Part shown: positions 21,089-31,871 of the stretch, piece after piece | Position numbering within the stretch: position 1 is the stretch's first letter | Layout of the letters: every line of letters begins with the position of its first letter | Origin: Silene latifolia | Taxonomy: Eukaryota; Streptophyta; Magnoliopsida; Caryophyllales; Caryophyllaceae | DNA length: 64,000 nt | Direction: 5' to 3' | NCBI RefSeq assembly: GCF_048544455.1 | Contig: NC_133538.1 | Coordinates: 450,629,311-450,693,310, forward strand | The notes under the pieces: generated by a model | What the model was told of the DNA's origin: nothing | Database searches by the model: none | Seen by the model: the letters and a program-made list of their open reading frames with translations, nothing else | Program-made: the position numbers and the translations under genes

Positions 21089-22512
21089 TGATGCGTGTAT
21101 TTTATATAAGGTTTTTACCTCATTTTTACACGCATTTCCGTATTATTTACGTGTCATCTAGCTATAAATACCCCCGAATATTCTACTTTGGTTCGTTTTA
21201 TGTAAATTGCAGGAATAAGCCAAAGAGGAGATAAATCGAGCCTAAACTCATCCCATTTGCATGCATTTATGGAGAACAAGGAGCCGGAGCTTGGAATCTA
21301 TCACTTTGAAGACGCGTGAGCTAGTTTCGGAAGATGTTTAGTGCCTGAACGTAGCAAGATAGCTCGATCGAATACTTTTCTAGTCGATCGAATGCTTTAT
21401 ATACTGAAGGTTACTCGATCGAGCAGTCCCAGTATTAAATCAAGTAGGCAATACAAGGAGTTACTCGATTGAGTGGTTTATTTCCACTCGATCGAGGGGT
21501 TTGACGCTTAGTTACACGATCGAGTGGTTTATTTCCACTCGATCGAGTGGTTCTGCCTGTAATAGAGTTTTTTCCGCCTATTTTCGTATGGGCTTTTGTA
21601 ATTTAGTTATGGATTAGGTTTAGAGGAGGATTTTCGTATACTACTAATACAGTAGACTGCGTAACTCTTCCTCATTCACTTTTTACTAGAAAAACTTCTA
21701 CTGCTTCTTGATTTTACTTTCCTTCTACCCTTTTGCTACTGGGATTCGACTTGTATTCGGTATTATTACTCCCTTCTTTATTCTTGTTCTTATTCTTAAT
21801 ACAATTAGTGCTTTTATTTCCCCTCATCCATTATTTTGCAATTGCTTATTTTGTTTCCCTCTTATTCTTATTATCATGTTTAATTTCTATCATTTATATG
21901 TTATTGTTGTTGATACAATGGTGATGCATAGCTAATTCCCTCTTGCTAAGGCTAGGGATCCATGATTATTAAGGAATAGTAGTTGCCAGATTAGGTTAAT
22001 GCTTGTGTAGTCTTTGTTGTTAATCGCTACAGTTAATTGTATCTGTCTAATTGAGTCGAGGCAATTAGACATTTTTATCATTGTAAACCTTAACCTGGAC
22101 CGGAAGGTTGGAAAGGGTGAGACTCGTAGTGAACATTAGGGTACTGTAGTGAGGGTGGAAGCTAAGCTATCTGTGCTTTAGGGCGAATTGAGACCGGAAG
22201 GAGATATTCAATACTCCTCAGACCATACTTGCATTGACCTGAGACTTAGATTACTTGACTGAATGATCATGGTGAACCGTCTGTCTTAGCTGTTTTTCCT
22301 TATCTGTTTAATCCTTTTTCTCTGCCTTTTCTCTCTCTCATCCTTATTAGTTTAGAACAACAACCCAATTAAAACCCCCAATTTGGTTACCGTGACGAAC
22401 TTAGACAAAGCTGACATTTTCCCATCTCCCTGTGGAGATCGACCCGACTTCCCTAACTATATTAGTTAGAGCCAGTTGGTTATTTTTTTATAGGTATACG
22501 ACTGCCGTGTCA
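21089..22512 (+). repeat. 5' LTR of Athila-like element 1, 1424 bp
   Basis: TGATGCGTGT...CGTGTCA. The TATA box TATAAATA is at 21163-21170. From 21363 to 21552 it carries six or more copies of the palindrome CTCGATCGAG and variants. The short ORFs inside recur in the other LTR and are not genes. Confidence 0.93.
21163..21170 (+). promoter_or_regulatory. TATA box in the 5' LTR of element 1
   Basis: GCTATAAATACCCCC. In the 3' LTR the same site reads CTACAAATA (30517-30524), so only the 5' copy keeps a good TATA box. Confidence 0.65.
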
Positions 22513-22517
22513 AATTT

Positions 22518-22535
22518 TGGCGCCGTTGCCGGGGA
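22518..22535 (+). other. Primer binding site, Asp tRNA
   Basis: TGGCGCCGTTGCCGGGGA, five bases after the LTR end. It is complementary to the 3' end of plant tRNA-Asp, the usual primer of Athila-type elements. Element 2 has the same site. Confidence 0.9.
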
Positions 22536-22702
22536 GATGGCGCAATTTTGTTGCTTTATTTGAGTTTGTCTCTCGTCTCAAGGAATTTATTCCTTGAGAC
22601 TGATCTCATTTGTTGTGAAGTTTTTGATTAGTTTTGCAGGTTATCTGTTCTATAAGAGAACATCGTCGCACCTGCTTTGCTTTGTAAATTCTATTTGCTA
22701 GG

Positions 22703-23879
22703 ATGCCTAATATAGCCAGCCATTCAGAGCCTAATGTGGATTCGCTTCCAAAAGGTTTCCTATTACCCACTACTGAGTTGGGAACCTTTGGAATCCACCC
22801 ATCTTACATACAGCTGGTCGATAGAAATCTCTTTAGGGGGGGTACCTGAAGAAGATCCATGCAGGCATATAGAACTGTTTACAGAGTATTGCTCTACCAT
22901 TCCTCTTGCTGCTGGGGTGACACAGGACAAAGTGAAGGGAGCTCTCTTTCCCTTTTCTTTAGCTGATGATGCGCGGGAATGGTTGAGGGATTTAGATAGG
23001 GAGGCAGCCGGTGTAACCGACTGGAGTTCCCTTGCTTTGGCCTTTTACATGCGATATTTCGCACCGCAGTGCACTAATGCCTTGAGAGATCAGATTACTT
23101 CTTTTGAGCAACTACCTACTGAAGATTTGGATGGGGCGTGGGCGAGGTTCAAGAAGCTCGTCCGTTCTGTGCCTCACCATGGTCTCAAGCGTTGGTTCCT
23201 TTGTACCCAGTTCTACAACGGGTTATATCGAAACCAAAGAGTTATTCTCGATAGTGTAGCTAAAGGGAGATTCATGAAGAATGTTGAAGATGACCAAGGG
23301 TGGCGCCTTATTGAAGAGATGGCTATTCATGTTTTAGAATATGGAAATCCCCGAGGTAGTGAGCAAGTTAACGAGTTGGCAACAGCTGCAGTGGAAAGTC
23401 CTAGCAAAAGTCTAGGTAATGTGGAGATTACGAAAGCTGTGAGTGAAATTGCACAGGTCTGTTCAATCACTGAGCATGTGGAGATATGTGGTAGATGTGG
23501 CATGGAAGGGCATGACACTATTGATTGTCTGGCAAGTATAAAGCGCGTCCTTACTTATCAGAAATACAAGCAAGGGGTCCCTTTCTCTCAATTATACGAG
23601 GAAATGAATAATGTTTCTACTCTTTCTACGCCGGCACCACAGCCGGTCTCTCCTTCTACAAACAAGGAAATTGCCGAACTGAAATCCTTGATGTTGAAAT
23701 TAACACAACAGTTTGGGGAGAAATGTAGTGAGAATGAAACTGTTATTGTGGAATTAAGAGAACAAGTCGCGCAGCTAACACTCGCGAAAGACCAAGCCAA
23801 CATTCTACCGACATGCGATCCGGTTAATGCCACAAATCTCCAAGGTGGCCTTACTCATGAGGGGCTACAAGTACCATAA
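22703..23879 (+). pseudogene. Athila-like gag, element 1
   Basis: Starts MPNIASHSEPNVDSL at 22703. A frameshift in the G tract near 22838 moves it to the frame that reads EEDPCRHIELFTEYC, LFPFSLADDAREWL and RFKKLVRSVPHHGL, a retrotransposon gag domain. A zinc knuckle follows, CGRCGMEGHDTIDC (CX2CX4HX4C, about 23490), then a predicted coiled coil rich in E, L and K. The frame stops with TAA at 23877-23879. Gag would form the particle and bind RNA. The frame is continuous with the next coding block, so the TAA may be a lesion and not a true end. Confidence 0.85.
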
Positions 23880-24422
23880 GACGGGGTTTTGACAGCTGAT
23901 AATGCCCCGGAAGATGATTTGGATGAGTTTTTGGACGAAATCCTTGTTGCGTGTTGTCCAGACACTCGATCGAGTGAAAATTCTACTCGATCAAGTGAAA
24001 CAATCCATCCCATCACTCGATCGAATGATAATTATGGTCGATCGAGTAGTGCTCAAATTACCGATGCTCGATCGAGTGATATTCTTACTCGATCGAGTGA
24101 AATAGCTGGAGAAATCACTCGATCGAGTGAACAAAGTGATCGATCGAGCAAGCCTGAAAAAGAGATCACTCGATCGAGTGAAGAAAATGGTCGATCGAGT
24201 AAACTCCAACATGAAACCACTCGATCGAGTGAGGAAAGTACTCGATCGAGTACCAGAAGCAGCGGAAACCCTATTTTGCTATCTAATTCCGCTACCGTGT
24301 CATCTTCCTCTACTGTGGAGACGTCAAGCACTGATAAAGGTAAAGAGAAATTCGCGGGTTCACTCATTGCTACCAGAGTACCCTTTCTAAGCCGTCTGAA
24401 GGACGCGAAGGTCGAGCGATAG
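23880..24422 (+). pseudogene. Gag-protease linker encoding palindromic TRSSE repeats
   Basis: Same frame as gag. An acidic start (DDLDEFLDEI) is followed by about 12 copies of T/D-RSSE-like peptides, encoded by ACTCGATCGAGTGA-type palindromes between 23970 and 24260, then an S/T-rich stretch. TAG at 24420-24422 interrupts KVER and YGKFVDVVKN. The linker has no known domain and is probably disordered. The DNA palindrome, not the peptide, matches the LTR and the post-pol region. Confidence 0.75.
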
Positions 24423-27400
24423 TACGGTAAGTTTGTGGACGTTGTGAAGAACCTCCAGGTAACTATCCCTTTTACCGAACTCGTTACCCAGGTACCTACT
24501 TACGCTAAATTTATGAAAGATATTGTGACGCGTAAGAGAGAGCTAAGTGAGTTTGAGACGGTTTCATTTATGGAAGAGTCTAGTAACTTACTTTTAAATA
24601 AGGCTCCGCCTAAAATGAAAGACCCGGGTAGCTTCTCTATTACTTGTGTTATAGGCAATTTAGTTATTGATAAGGCTCTTTGTGATTTAGGAGCCAGCGT
24701 CAGCGTCATGCCCCTATCTGTCTGCAAGAAATTGAATATGAGTCATCTTAAATAGACTAACATTACCCTACAGATGGCTGATAGATCTGTTAGGAGACCC
24801 TTAGGTGTCTTGGAGGACGTGCCTGTGAAAATAGGCAAGTTCCTTATACCAGTAGATTTCATTATTTTAGACATAGTTGAGGACACCCGGACACCAATTA
24901 TCTTAGGAAGACCGTTCCTTTGTACAGCTGGGGCTATTACTGATGTCAAACAAGGGCGTTTAACTCTTGCAGTAGGGGATGACGCGATCACTTTTAGCCT
25001 ACCTAGCACTTTGGCTCGACCAATGATAGAGGATACTTGTTATTCGGTTGATATTATTGATGAGTCTATTTATGACTTCTGGTCGGGTTCTTTTATGAAG
25101 GACCCACTAGAGGCTTTTATGCTTTTGGATGAGTGTGCAGATAACCCAGATGACGATGATGATGTGTTGGATTTGCTTATAGATCATTTAGATGAGCGTG
25201 AACTCACCGACGCTGAGGGAGAACAAGTGCAACAGATGATCAGTACTCTTTGCTCCATTGAGGTAAAGGTTCCAGAGCGTAAGCCTCTCCCCTCTCATCT
25301 AAAATATGTTTTTTTAGATGATACTGAGCGATATCCAGTCATCGTTAGCGCTAAGCTTGATAATGATCAGCTGACTTCTTTGTTAGCTGTGCTTAAGAAA
25401 AACAGGAAAGCTTTGGGTTATTCTTTGGACGATATCAAGGGGATTAGTCCCGATATTTGTATGCACAGGATAGAGCTGGAGGAAGATCACAAACCTTGCG
25501 AGACAGGGGTCGGTCGCCACTGAACCCAAGATGCAAGATGTTGTGATGGCTGAGGTAATGAAGCTGCTCGATTCAGGTATTATCTATTCTGTTGGTCATT
25601 CTAAATGGGTGAGTCCAGTGCAGGTAGTCCCGAAGAAAGGAGGGACTACCGTGGTTAAAAATGATAAGAATGAGTTAATACCCACTCGAGTAATGACTGG
25701 TTGGCGGATGTGTATAGATTACAGACAGCTGAATGCCGCCACCAAGAAAGATCACTTTCCCCTTCCTTTTATTGATCAAATGGTAGAAAGGTTAGCTTCT
25801 CATAAATTTTTCTGCTATTTAGACGGGTATTTAGGGTTCTTTCAGATTCCTATTCACCTAGACGATCAAGCTAAGACTACATTTACTTGTCCTCAAGGCG
25901 TGTTTGCTTATCGCAGGATGCCTTTTGGTTTATGTAATGCCCCTGCCACCTTTCAAAGGTGCATGATGGGGATATTTTCAGAGTTTATCGAGTCTATTAT
26001 GGAAGTTTTCAAGGACGATTTCAGTGTTTATGGAAGTGATTTTTCTAACTGTCTGTCTAACCTTGATAAAGTGTTGCGGTAGCACGCATCGAGGTTAATC
26101 TCGTGCTTAACTGGGAGAAGTGCCATTTCATGGTCAACGAGGGAGTTGTCTTAGGGCACTTAGTTTCTGATAGGGGAATAGAGGTTGATAAAGCAAAGGT
26201 GGAAGTGACTCAGCAATTACCACCTCCTGTTAATGTTAAGGGGGTGAGGAGTTTCCTTGGCCACGCCGGCTTCTATCGCCGGTTTATCAAGGATTTCTCA
26301 AAAATTGCTAAACCACTTACACAGCTGCTACTTAAGGACGCCTCTTTTGTGTTTACTGATGAGTGTCTTTCTGCTTTTCACAGGTTAAAGCAGGCTTTAG
26401 TCTCTGCGCCGATCATACAGCCTCCCGACTGGGACTTGCCGTTTGAGATAATGTGTGATGCCAGTGACTATGCACTAGGAGCGGTGCTAGGCCAAAGGAA
26501 AGACAAAGCTTTAAATGCAATTTACTATGCGAGCCGAACTCTGGATGAGGCTCAAGTGAAGTACACTACCACTGAAAAAGGGCTACTAGCTGTAGTTTAT
26601 GCCTTAGAGAAATTTCGTTCTTATTTGATTGGGTCAGAAGTTACTGTTTTTACTGACCATGCAGCTCTGAGGCACCTCCTTGCTAAGAACGAGGCTAAAC
26701 CACGGCTATTGAGATGGATACTCCTTCTTCAAGAGTTTGATTTGCAGATTAAAGATAAGAAAGGAGCTGAGAACGTTGTAGCTGATCATCTGTCGCGACA
26801 AGAAGGGGAAGATTCTTTACCTATTGATGATTCTTTCCCTAACGATACTTTATTTGTTGTATTATCGTCAATTGTTAACCAAGAGCCTTGGTATGAAGAT
26901 ATACCTAACTTCGTTGTCAGTGGCAAGCTGCGGCCTGACCTTTCTCATCAGCAGAGGAAGCGTTTTCTGTATAACGCTAAGCAGTATTTTTTGGACGATC
27001 CTTATTTATTTAAGGAATGTGCAGACGGTCTCTACAGACGGTGTATTCCGCAGTGGGAGGCCAAAGTAGTCCTGAAAGGCTGTCACTCCTCTTCCTATGG
27101 TGGTCACCACGGTCCATCGCGCACCGTGGCTAAGGTACTTAAGTCTGGTTTTTACTGGCCTTCTTTGGTTGCTGATGCTAAGTCTTTTGTTTCAGCCTGT
27201 GATGCTTGCCAACGATCAGGGAACATTTCAAAGAGACATGAGATGCGACAAAATGGTATCTTAGAGGTTGAGATTTTTGATGTTTGGGGCATTGACTTCC
27301 AAGGACCGTTCCCGTCTAGTAAAGGTAACAGGTACATTTTAGTGGCTGTAGATTATGTGTCAAAATGGGTTGAGGAAATTGCCTCACCTCATTGTGATGC

Positions 27401-28187
27401 CAAGACCGTGATATAAATGTTTAAAAAGGTCATATTTCCCCGATTTGGTGTCCCTAGGGTCGTCATTAGTGATGGGGGAATGCGCTTTAAAGAAAAGAAA
27501 CTAACTTCTATTCTGTCTAAAGTTGGTGTCCAACACCGGCATGGTTTGTGGTATCATCCCCAAACTAGTGGTCAGGTTGAGGTCTCTAATCGCGAGTTGA
27601 AAGAGATCTTGTCTAAGGTAGTTTCTAAATCACGGAAGGACTGGAGTCTTAAATTAGAAGAAACACTATGGGCCTACAGAACTGCCTTTAAGACACAAAT
27701 TGGTGCATCACCTTATAGGTTAGTTTATGGGAAATCATGTCACTTACCTGTTGAGTTGGACTGTAAGGCTTGGTGGGTAATTCGAGAGCTTAACTTTGAT
27801 CCTAAGTTGTGTGGTCAGAATCGTCTTTTGCAGCTAGATGAGTTGGAAGAATTTAGGCTTAACGCCTATGATAGCTCGCGCATTTATAAAGAAAAGACGA
27901 AGAGATGGCATGACAAAAGAATTCTACCTCGGGAGTTTCATTTCAGGCAAAAGGTGCTGCTGTTTAATGTCCGACTGCGATTGTTTCTTGGCAAGCTGAA
28001 GTCCAGGTGGAGTGGTCCTTATACGGTGACAGCTGTTACTAGATATGGATCCGTTGAGCTAGAAGGTCCCGAGGGAAATCGTTTCAAGGTGAATGGGCAA
28101 TATGTGAAGCATTATCACGAGGCAAATGAAGCAGATAATCGTGTTGAAGTCTTGTACTTCGACGAGCTAGAAGCGCCAGTTAATTGA
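24423..28187 (+). pseudogene. Athila-like pol, element 1: protease, RT, RNase H, integrase
   Basis: Protease: CDLGASVSVMP (24690), then TAG at 24753 and PIILGRPFL. A frameshift near 25500 leads to RT with WRMCIDYRQLN, MPFGLCNAPATFQRCMM and FKDD (usual form FMDD, so the residue before the catalytic pair is changed). A frameshift near 26080 leads to [15 protein letters not shown]. RNase [41 protein letters not shown]. Integrase: HHCC finger ending CDACQR, then GIDFQGPFP, a TAA at 27414, ISDGGMRF and GQVEVSNRELK, so D, D and E are all kept. The C-terminal GKLKSRWSGPY block ends at 28187. The enzymes would copy and integrate the element; this copy cannot make them as one protein. Confidence 0.9.
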
Positions 28188-30086
28188 TGCCAGAAAGGTC
28201 GTGCGGGACCTCTTAAACCTGCGCTCTCCGGGAGGCAACCCGGACTGTTTTATTGTATTTTTGTTGAACTTTTTATTTGCCTTTAGCTTTTTGTTGAACT
28301 TTAGACACTGTTTTATGCACCCTATGTATTTTCCTTGCTTTTGATGCGTGTTCTGCAGTATGACCACTCGATCGAGTAGTTTTTCTACTCGATCGAGCAC
28401 TTTTGAGATCATATTCACTCGATCGAGTGATTTCAGTACTCGATCGACAAGCTGCATAACCCGGATCACTCGATCGAGCACCTTTTGATGCCATTTCACT
28501 CGATCGAGCTATTCCAATCTACTCAATCGAGTGGTTTCATCTTCCAGCCGTTACTTTTCGTCTGTTGAGCTACTGCTTGACTTCTTTTGACCTCCCATGT
28601 TCATGGTCGGTTTGGGGAGGTCCCTCTTCATGACGTTTTGTAAGTCTTACAACTCCACTTATCCTTCTCTCCTTAATTTGCATTTCTTTCCCTATCTTTG
28701 GTACAATGAGGGCCTTATACGGTTTGGTTTGGGGAGGTATGTATCCATATCTGTGTCTGCATGTTTTCTTGCATTTTCGTTTGCACGTTTATTTATTTTC
28801 GCATGCATTTTCGCTTTTAATTCGAAAATCACATAAATTTCAAAAAAATTCACGTTTAATATGAGTCGGAACGTTTGAACTTTGACGCTACATTAAATCC
28901 TTACCTTAGCCTTGCATTTCCTTGACATATAGTTGGCATGATTATGTGCATGATCTACGAGTTTTTGTTTCTCTCCTATCTGAACAAATAGACTTGACTC
29001 ACATATCGGCAAGCTACATTACATTCTGAAGGCTAGAGCTTTATAAACTGGTGACATTCATGACCGGTTTCATTTAGGATGTGAGTAGTACTCTCTGTAA
29101 GGCATATAACATCAATTTGCATAAGCATGAGTCTAGTCTTCTTAATACCTGTATGCATTCGGTCTGTGGATGGTGACACATATTAGGAGAGGCAGTTCCC
29201 CTTTATTTCATTCTACCCATGAGCCCCACATAGACAAATTGCCTTTTGTCCTTTTAGCTACAAACTATAATTTTTCCTACCCTAGCCGAGCTAGTAATGA
29301 GTAGCTGTTTGGAATGTTGTACTGCAGTTTGGTTACTTTTATCTGAATTCAGGAGATGGTGGAAGAATTGAAGGGAATGAAAGAAAAAAATGATGGATGA
29401 AAATGAAAAAAAAAAAAAGAAGAAAAGAATGAAAAAAAAATGGAAATATGAAAAAGAAAAGAAAAATCATGTGCAGAGAATTGAGAAATTGTATAATGAT
29501 TTTCACTCCCATGTTTTACTTATTTTATGGGGATTTGACAAGCTTTTGGTGTATTGTGAGTTGAGTGCATTGAATTGGCACCATTTTGATTTGTTTTATT
29601 GAGTACGAAGTTGGGACGTGGTTCAATATTTGGATTCGTTGTTGCCAGCCTGGCTATTAACCCCACATATCCAAATTCATCTTAGCCCCTTCTTACCCAT
29701 TACCACACTTACCCAAATGTAAGTCCTCGGCATGTGTCTTGGTCATTAGTATGGTTGGAATGCGTATGGACGGTTGTAGAGACTTTATTCATGTTAACTG
29801 CATACATGTTCTTATAGGTCGTGTTAGGTGAGTGTCTTTACTTCTTTCTATCTTTCACATATATACTCACCTCGTGCCTACACTTGAGCTATGAGCGACC
29901 CGTGAGAGTCCGATATATTTTGAGTCTTGCAAGGTCGACGGTTCAGTAAGTTTGAAACATTGATTTAACTCGTTTGCACTTATCATTTGCCACTTTGTTA
30001 GTTGTTCCATTAAACTGGTTTTGGTGGGTGATTTGTAGCTGATGTGTTGGTCTCGTTCCACTGTTTATTCTTAGTTGCATTCATAG
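28188..30086 (+). other. Post-pol region of Athila-like element 1, no gene
   Basis: About 1.9 kb with no supported ORF, so no env-like gene. It begins with CTCCGGGAGGCAACCCGG, an inverted repeat common just after pol in Athila elements. From 28368 to 28530 it has seven or more CTCGATCGAG palindromes. PPT-like GGTTTGGGGAGG occurs at 28609 and GGTTTGGTTTGGGGAG at 28721-28736. A purine-rich, A-tract segment lies at 29350-29475. Confidence 0.7.
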
Positions 30087-30125
30087 TTTGCTTGGGGACA
30101 AGCAAAGGTTTGGTTTGGGGAGATT
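30087..30125 (+). other. Hairpin plus polypurine tract, element 1
   Basis: TTTGCTTG-GGGA-CAAGCAAA (30087-30106) is a perfect 8-bp stem with a GGGA loop. It runs directly into GGTTTGGTTTGGGGAGATT, the PPT, and then the 3' LTR start TGATGCG at 30126. Element 2 has an equivalent hairpin with a different stem sequence. Confidence 0.8.
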
Positions 30126-31866
30126 TGATGCGTGTATTTTATACTCCCTCCTATTCTCCATATTATTCCCTTTTGCTAAGGGCACAAGGATTAAGGAAAA
30201 GAATAAAATAGGAGTAAAAAGGTTGTGTGGGTTATGGTGATAGGGGAGATGGATGAATAATTAGGAGTTAAATAAAGAATTGTGGGGCCAAAACATTAAG
30301 TAAAGTAATAAAATATGAGTAAAAGAATTGAGTGGGGTTTGGTAATAGGAGAGAGAAATGAATAAAATAAGAAAGAACATTTCCAAAATAAGAAAGGGGA
30401 AGAAAACCTGAATAATCCGTTTAAGAAAATAGGGAAGAAAATAGTGAATAGGAGGGAGTATATGGTTTTTACCTCATTTTTACACGCATTTCCATATTAT
30501 TTACGTGGCATCTAGCTACAAATACCCCCGAATATTCTACTTTGGTTCGTTTTATGTAAATTGAAGGAATAAGCCAAAGAGGAGATAAATCGAGCCTAAA
30601 CTCGTCCCATTTGCATGCATTTATGGAGAACAAGGAGCCGGAGCTTGGAATCTATCACTTTGAAGACGCGTGAGCTAGTTTCAGAAGGTGTTTAGTGCCT
30701 GAACGTACCAAGATAGCTCGATCGACTACTTTTCTAGTCGATCGAATGCTTTATATACTGAAGGTTACTCGATCGAGCAGTCCCAGTATTCAATCAAGTA
30801 GGCAATACAAGGAGTTACTCGATCGAGTGGTTTATTTCCACTCGATCGAGGGGTTTGACGCTTAGTTACACGATCGAGTGGTTTATTTCCACTCGATCGA
30901 GTGGTTCTGCCTGTAATAGAGTTTTTTCCGCCTATTTTCGTATGGGCTTTTTTAATTTAGTTATGGATTAGGTTTAGAGGAGGATTTTCGTATACTACTA
31001 ATACAGTAGACTGCGTAACTCTTCCTCATTCACTTTTCACTTGAAAAACTTCTACTGCTTCTTGATTTTACTTTCCTTCTACCCTTTTGCTACTGGGATT
31101 TGACTTGTATTCGGTATTATTACTCCTTTTTTTATTCTTGTTCTTATTCTTAATACAATTAGTGCTTTTATTTCCCCTCATCCATTATTTTGCAATTGCT
31201 TATTTTGTTTCCCTCTTATTCTTATTATCATGTTTAATTTCTATCATTTATATGTTATTGTTGTTGATACAATGGTGATGCATAGCTAATTCCCTCTTGC
31301 TAAGGCTAGGGGATCCATGATTATTAAGGAATAGTAGTTGCCATATTAGGTTAATGCTTGTGTAGTCTTTGTTGTTAATCGCTACAGTTAATTGTCTCTA
31401 TCTAATTGAGTCGACGCAATTAGACATTTTTATCATTGTAAACCTTAACCTGGACCGGAAGGTTGGAAAGGGTGAGACTCGTAGCGAACATTAGGGCACT
31501 GTAGTGAGGGCGGAAGCTAAGCTATCTGTGCTTTAGGGCGAATTGAGACCGGAAGGAGATATTCACTACTCCTCAGACCATACTTGCATTGACCTGAGAC
31601 TTAGAATACTTGACTGAATGATCATGGTGAACCGTCTGTCTTAGCTATTTTTCCTTATCTGTTTAATCCTTTTTCTCTGCCTTTTCTCTCTCTCATCCTT
31701 ATTAGTTTAGAACAACAACCCAATTAAAACCCCCAATTTAGTTACCGTGACGAACTTAGACAAAGCTGACATTTTCCCATCTCCCTGTGGAGATCTACCC
31801 GACTTTCCTAGCTATATTAGTTAGAGCCAGTTGGTTATTTTTGATAGGTATATGACTGCCCTGTCA
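30126..31866 (+). repeat. 3' LTR of Athila-like element 1, with MITE
   Basis: 1741 bp. Removing the MITE and one TA leaves 1424 bp, equal to the 5' LTR, with only scattered substitutions. It ends at the ACAAC duplication. Confidence 0.93.
30144..30458. mobile_element. Stowaway-type MITE inside the 3' LTR
   Basis: 315 bp. Ends are CTCCCTCCTATTC and GAATAGGAGGGAG and the duplication is TA (30142-30143, 30459-30460). The 5' LTR shows the empty site. CTCCCTCC termini and TA targets are typical of Tc1/mariner-derived Stowaway MITEs. The interior is noncoding. Confidence 0.92.
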
Positions 31867-31871
31867 ACAAC

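Larger units (their letters stand above)
21089..31866 (+). mobile_element. Athila-like Ty3/gypsy element 1
   Basis: Complete element of 10,778 bp. LTRs lie at 21089-22512 and 30126-31866 and the target duplication is ACAAC (21084-21088, 31867-31871). It has an Asp-tRNA PBS, gag, protease, RT, RNase H, integrase, a 1.9-kb post-pol region without an env gene, and a PPT. It sits in the copia coding region between GKKTL and SWVYK. Coding lesions: frameshifts near 22838, 25500 and 26080 and in-frame stops at 23877, 24420, 24753 and 27414. The LTRs are very similar, so insertion was recent. Confidence 0.93.

Noticed and set aside
23935..24260. CRISPR-like array of regularly spaced CTCGATCGAG repeats
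   Set aside because: The sequence is in a plant retrotransposon reading frame, spacing is irregular, the repeat is only 10-14 bp, and no cas genes exist here.
21733..31278. Hydrophobic ORF (MLLGFDLYSVLLL type) present twice
   Set aside because: It occurs at the same position in both LTRs of element 1 and is T-rich noncoding sequence.
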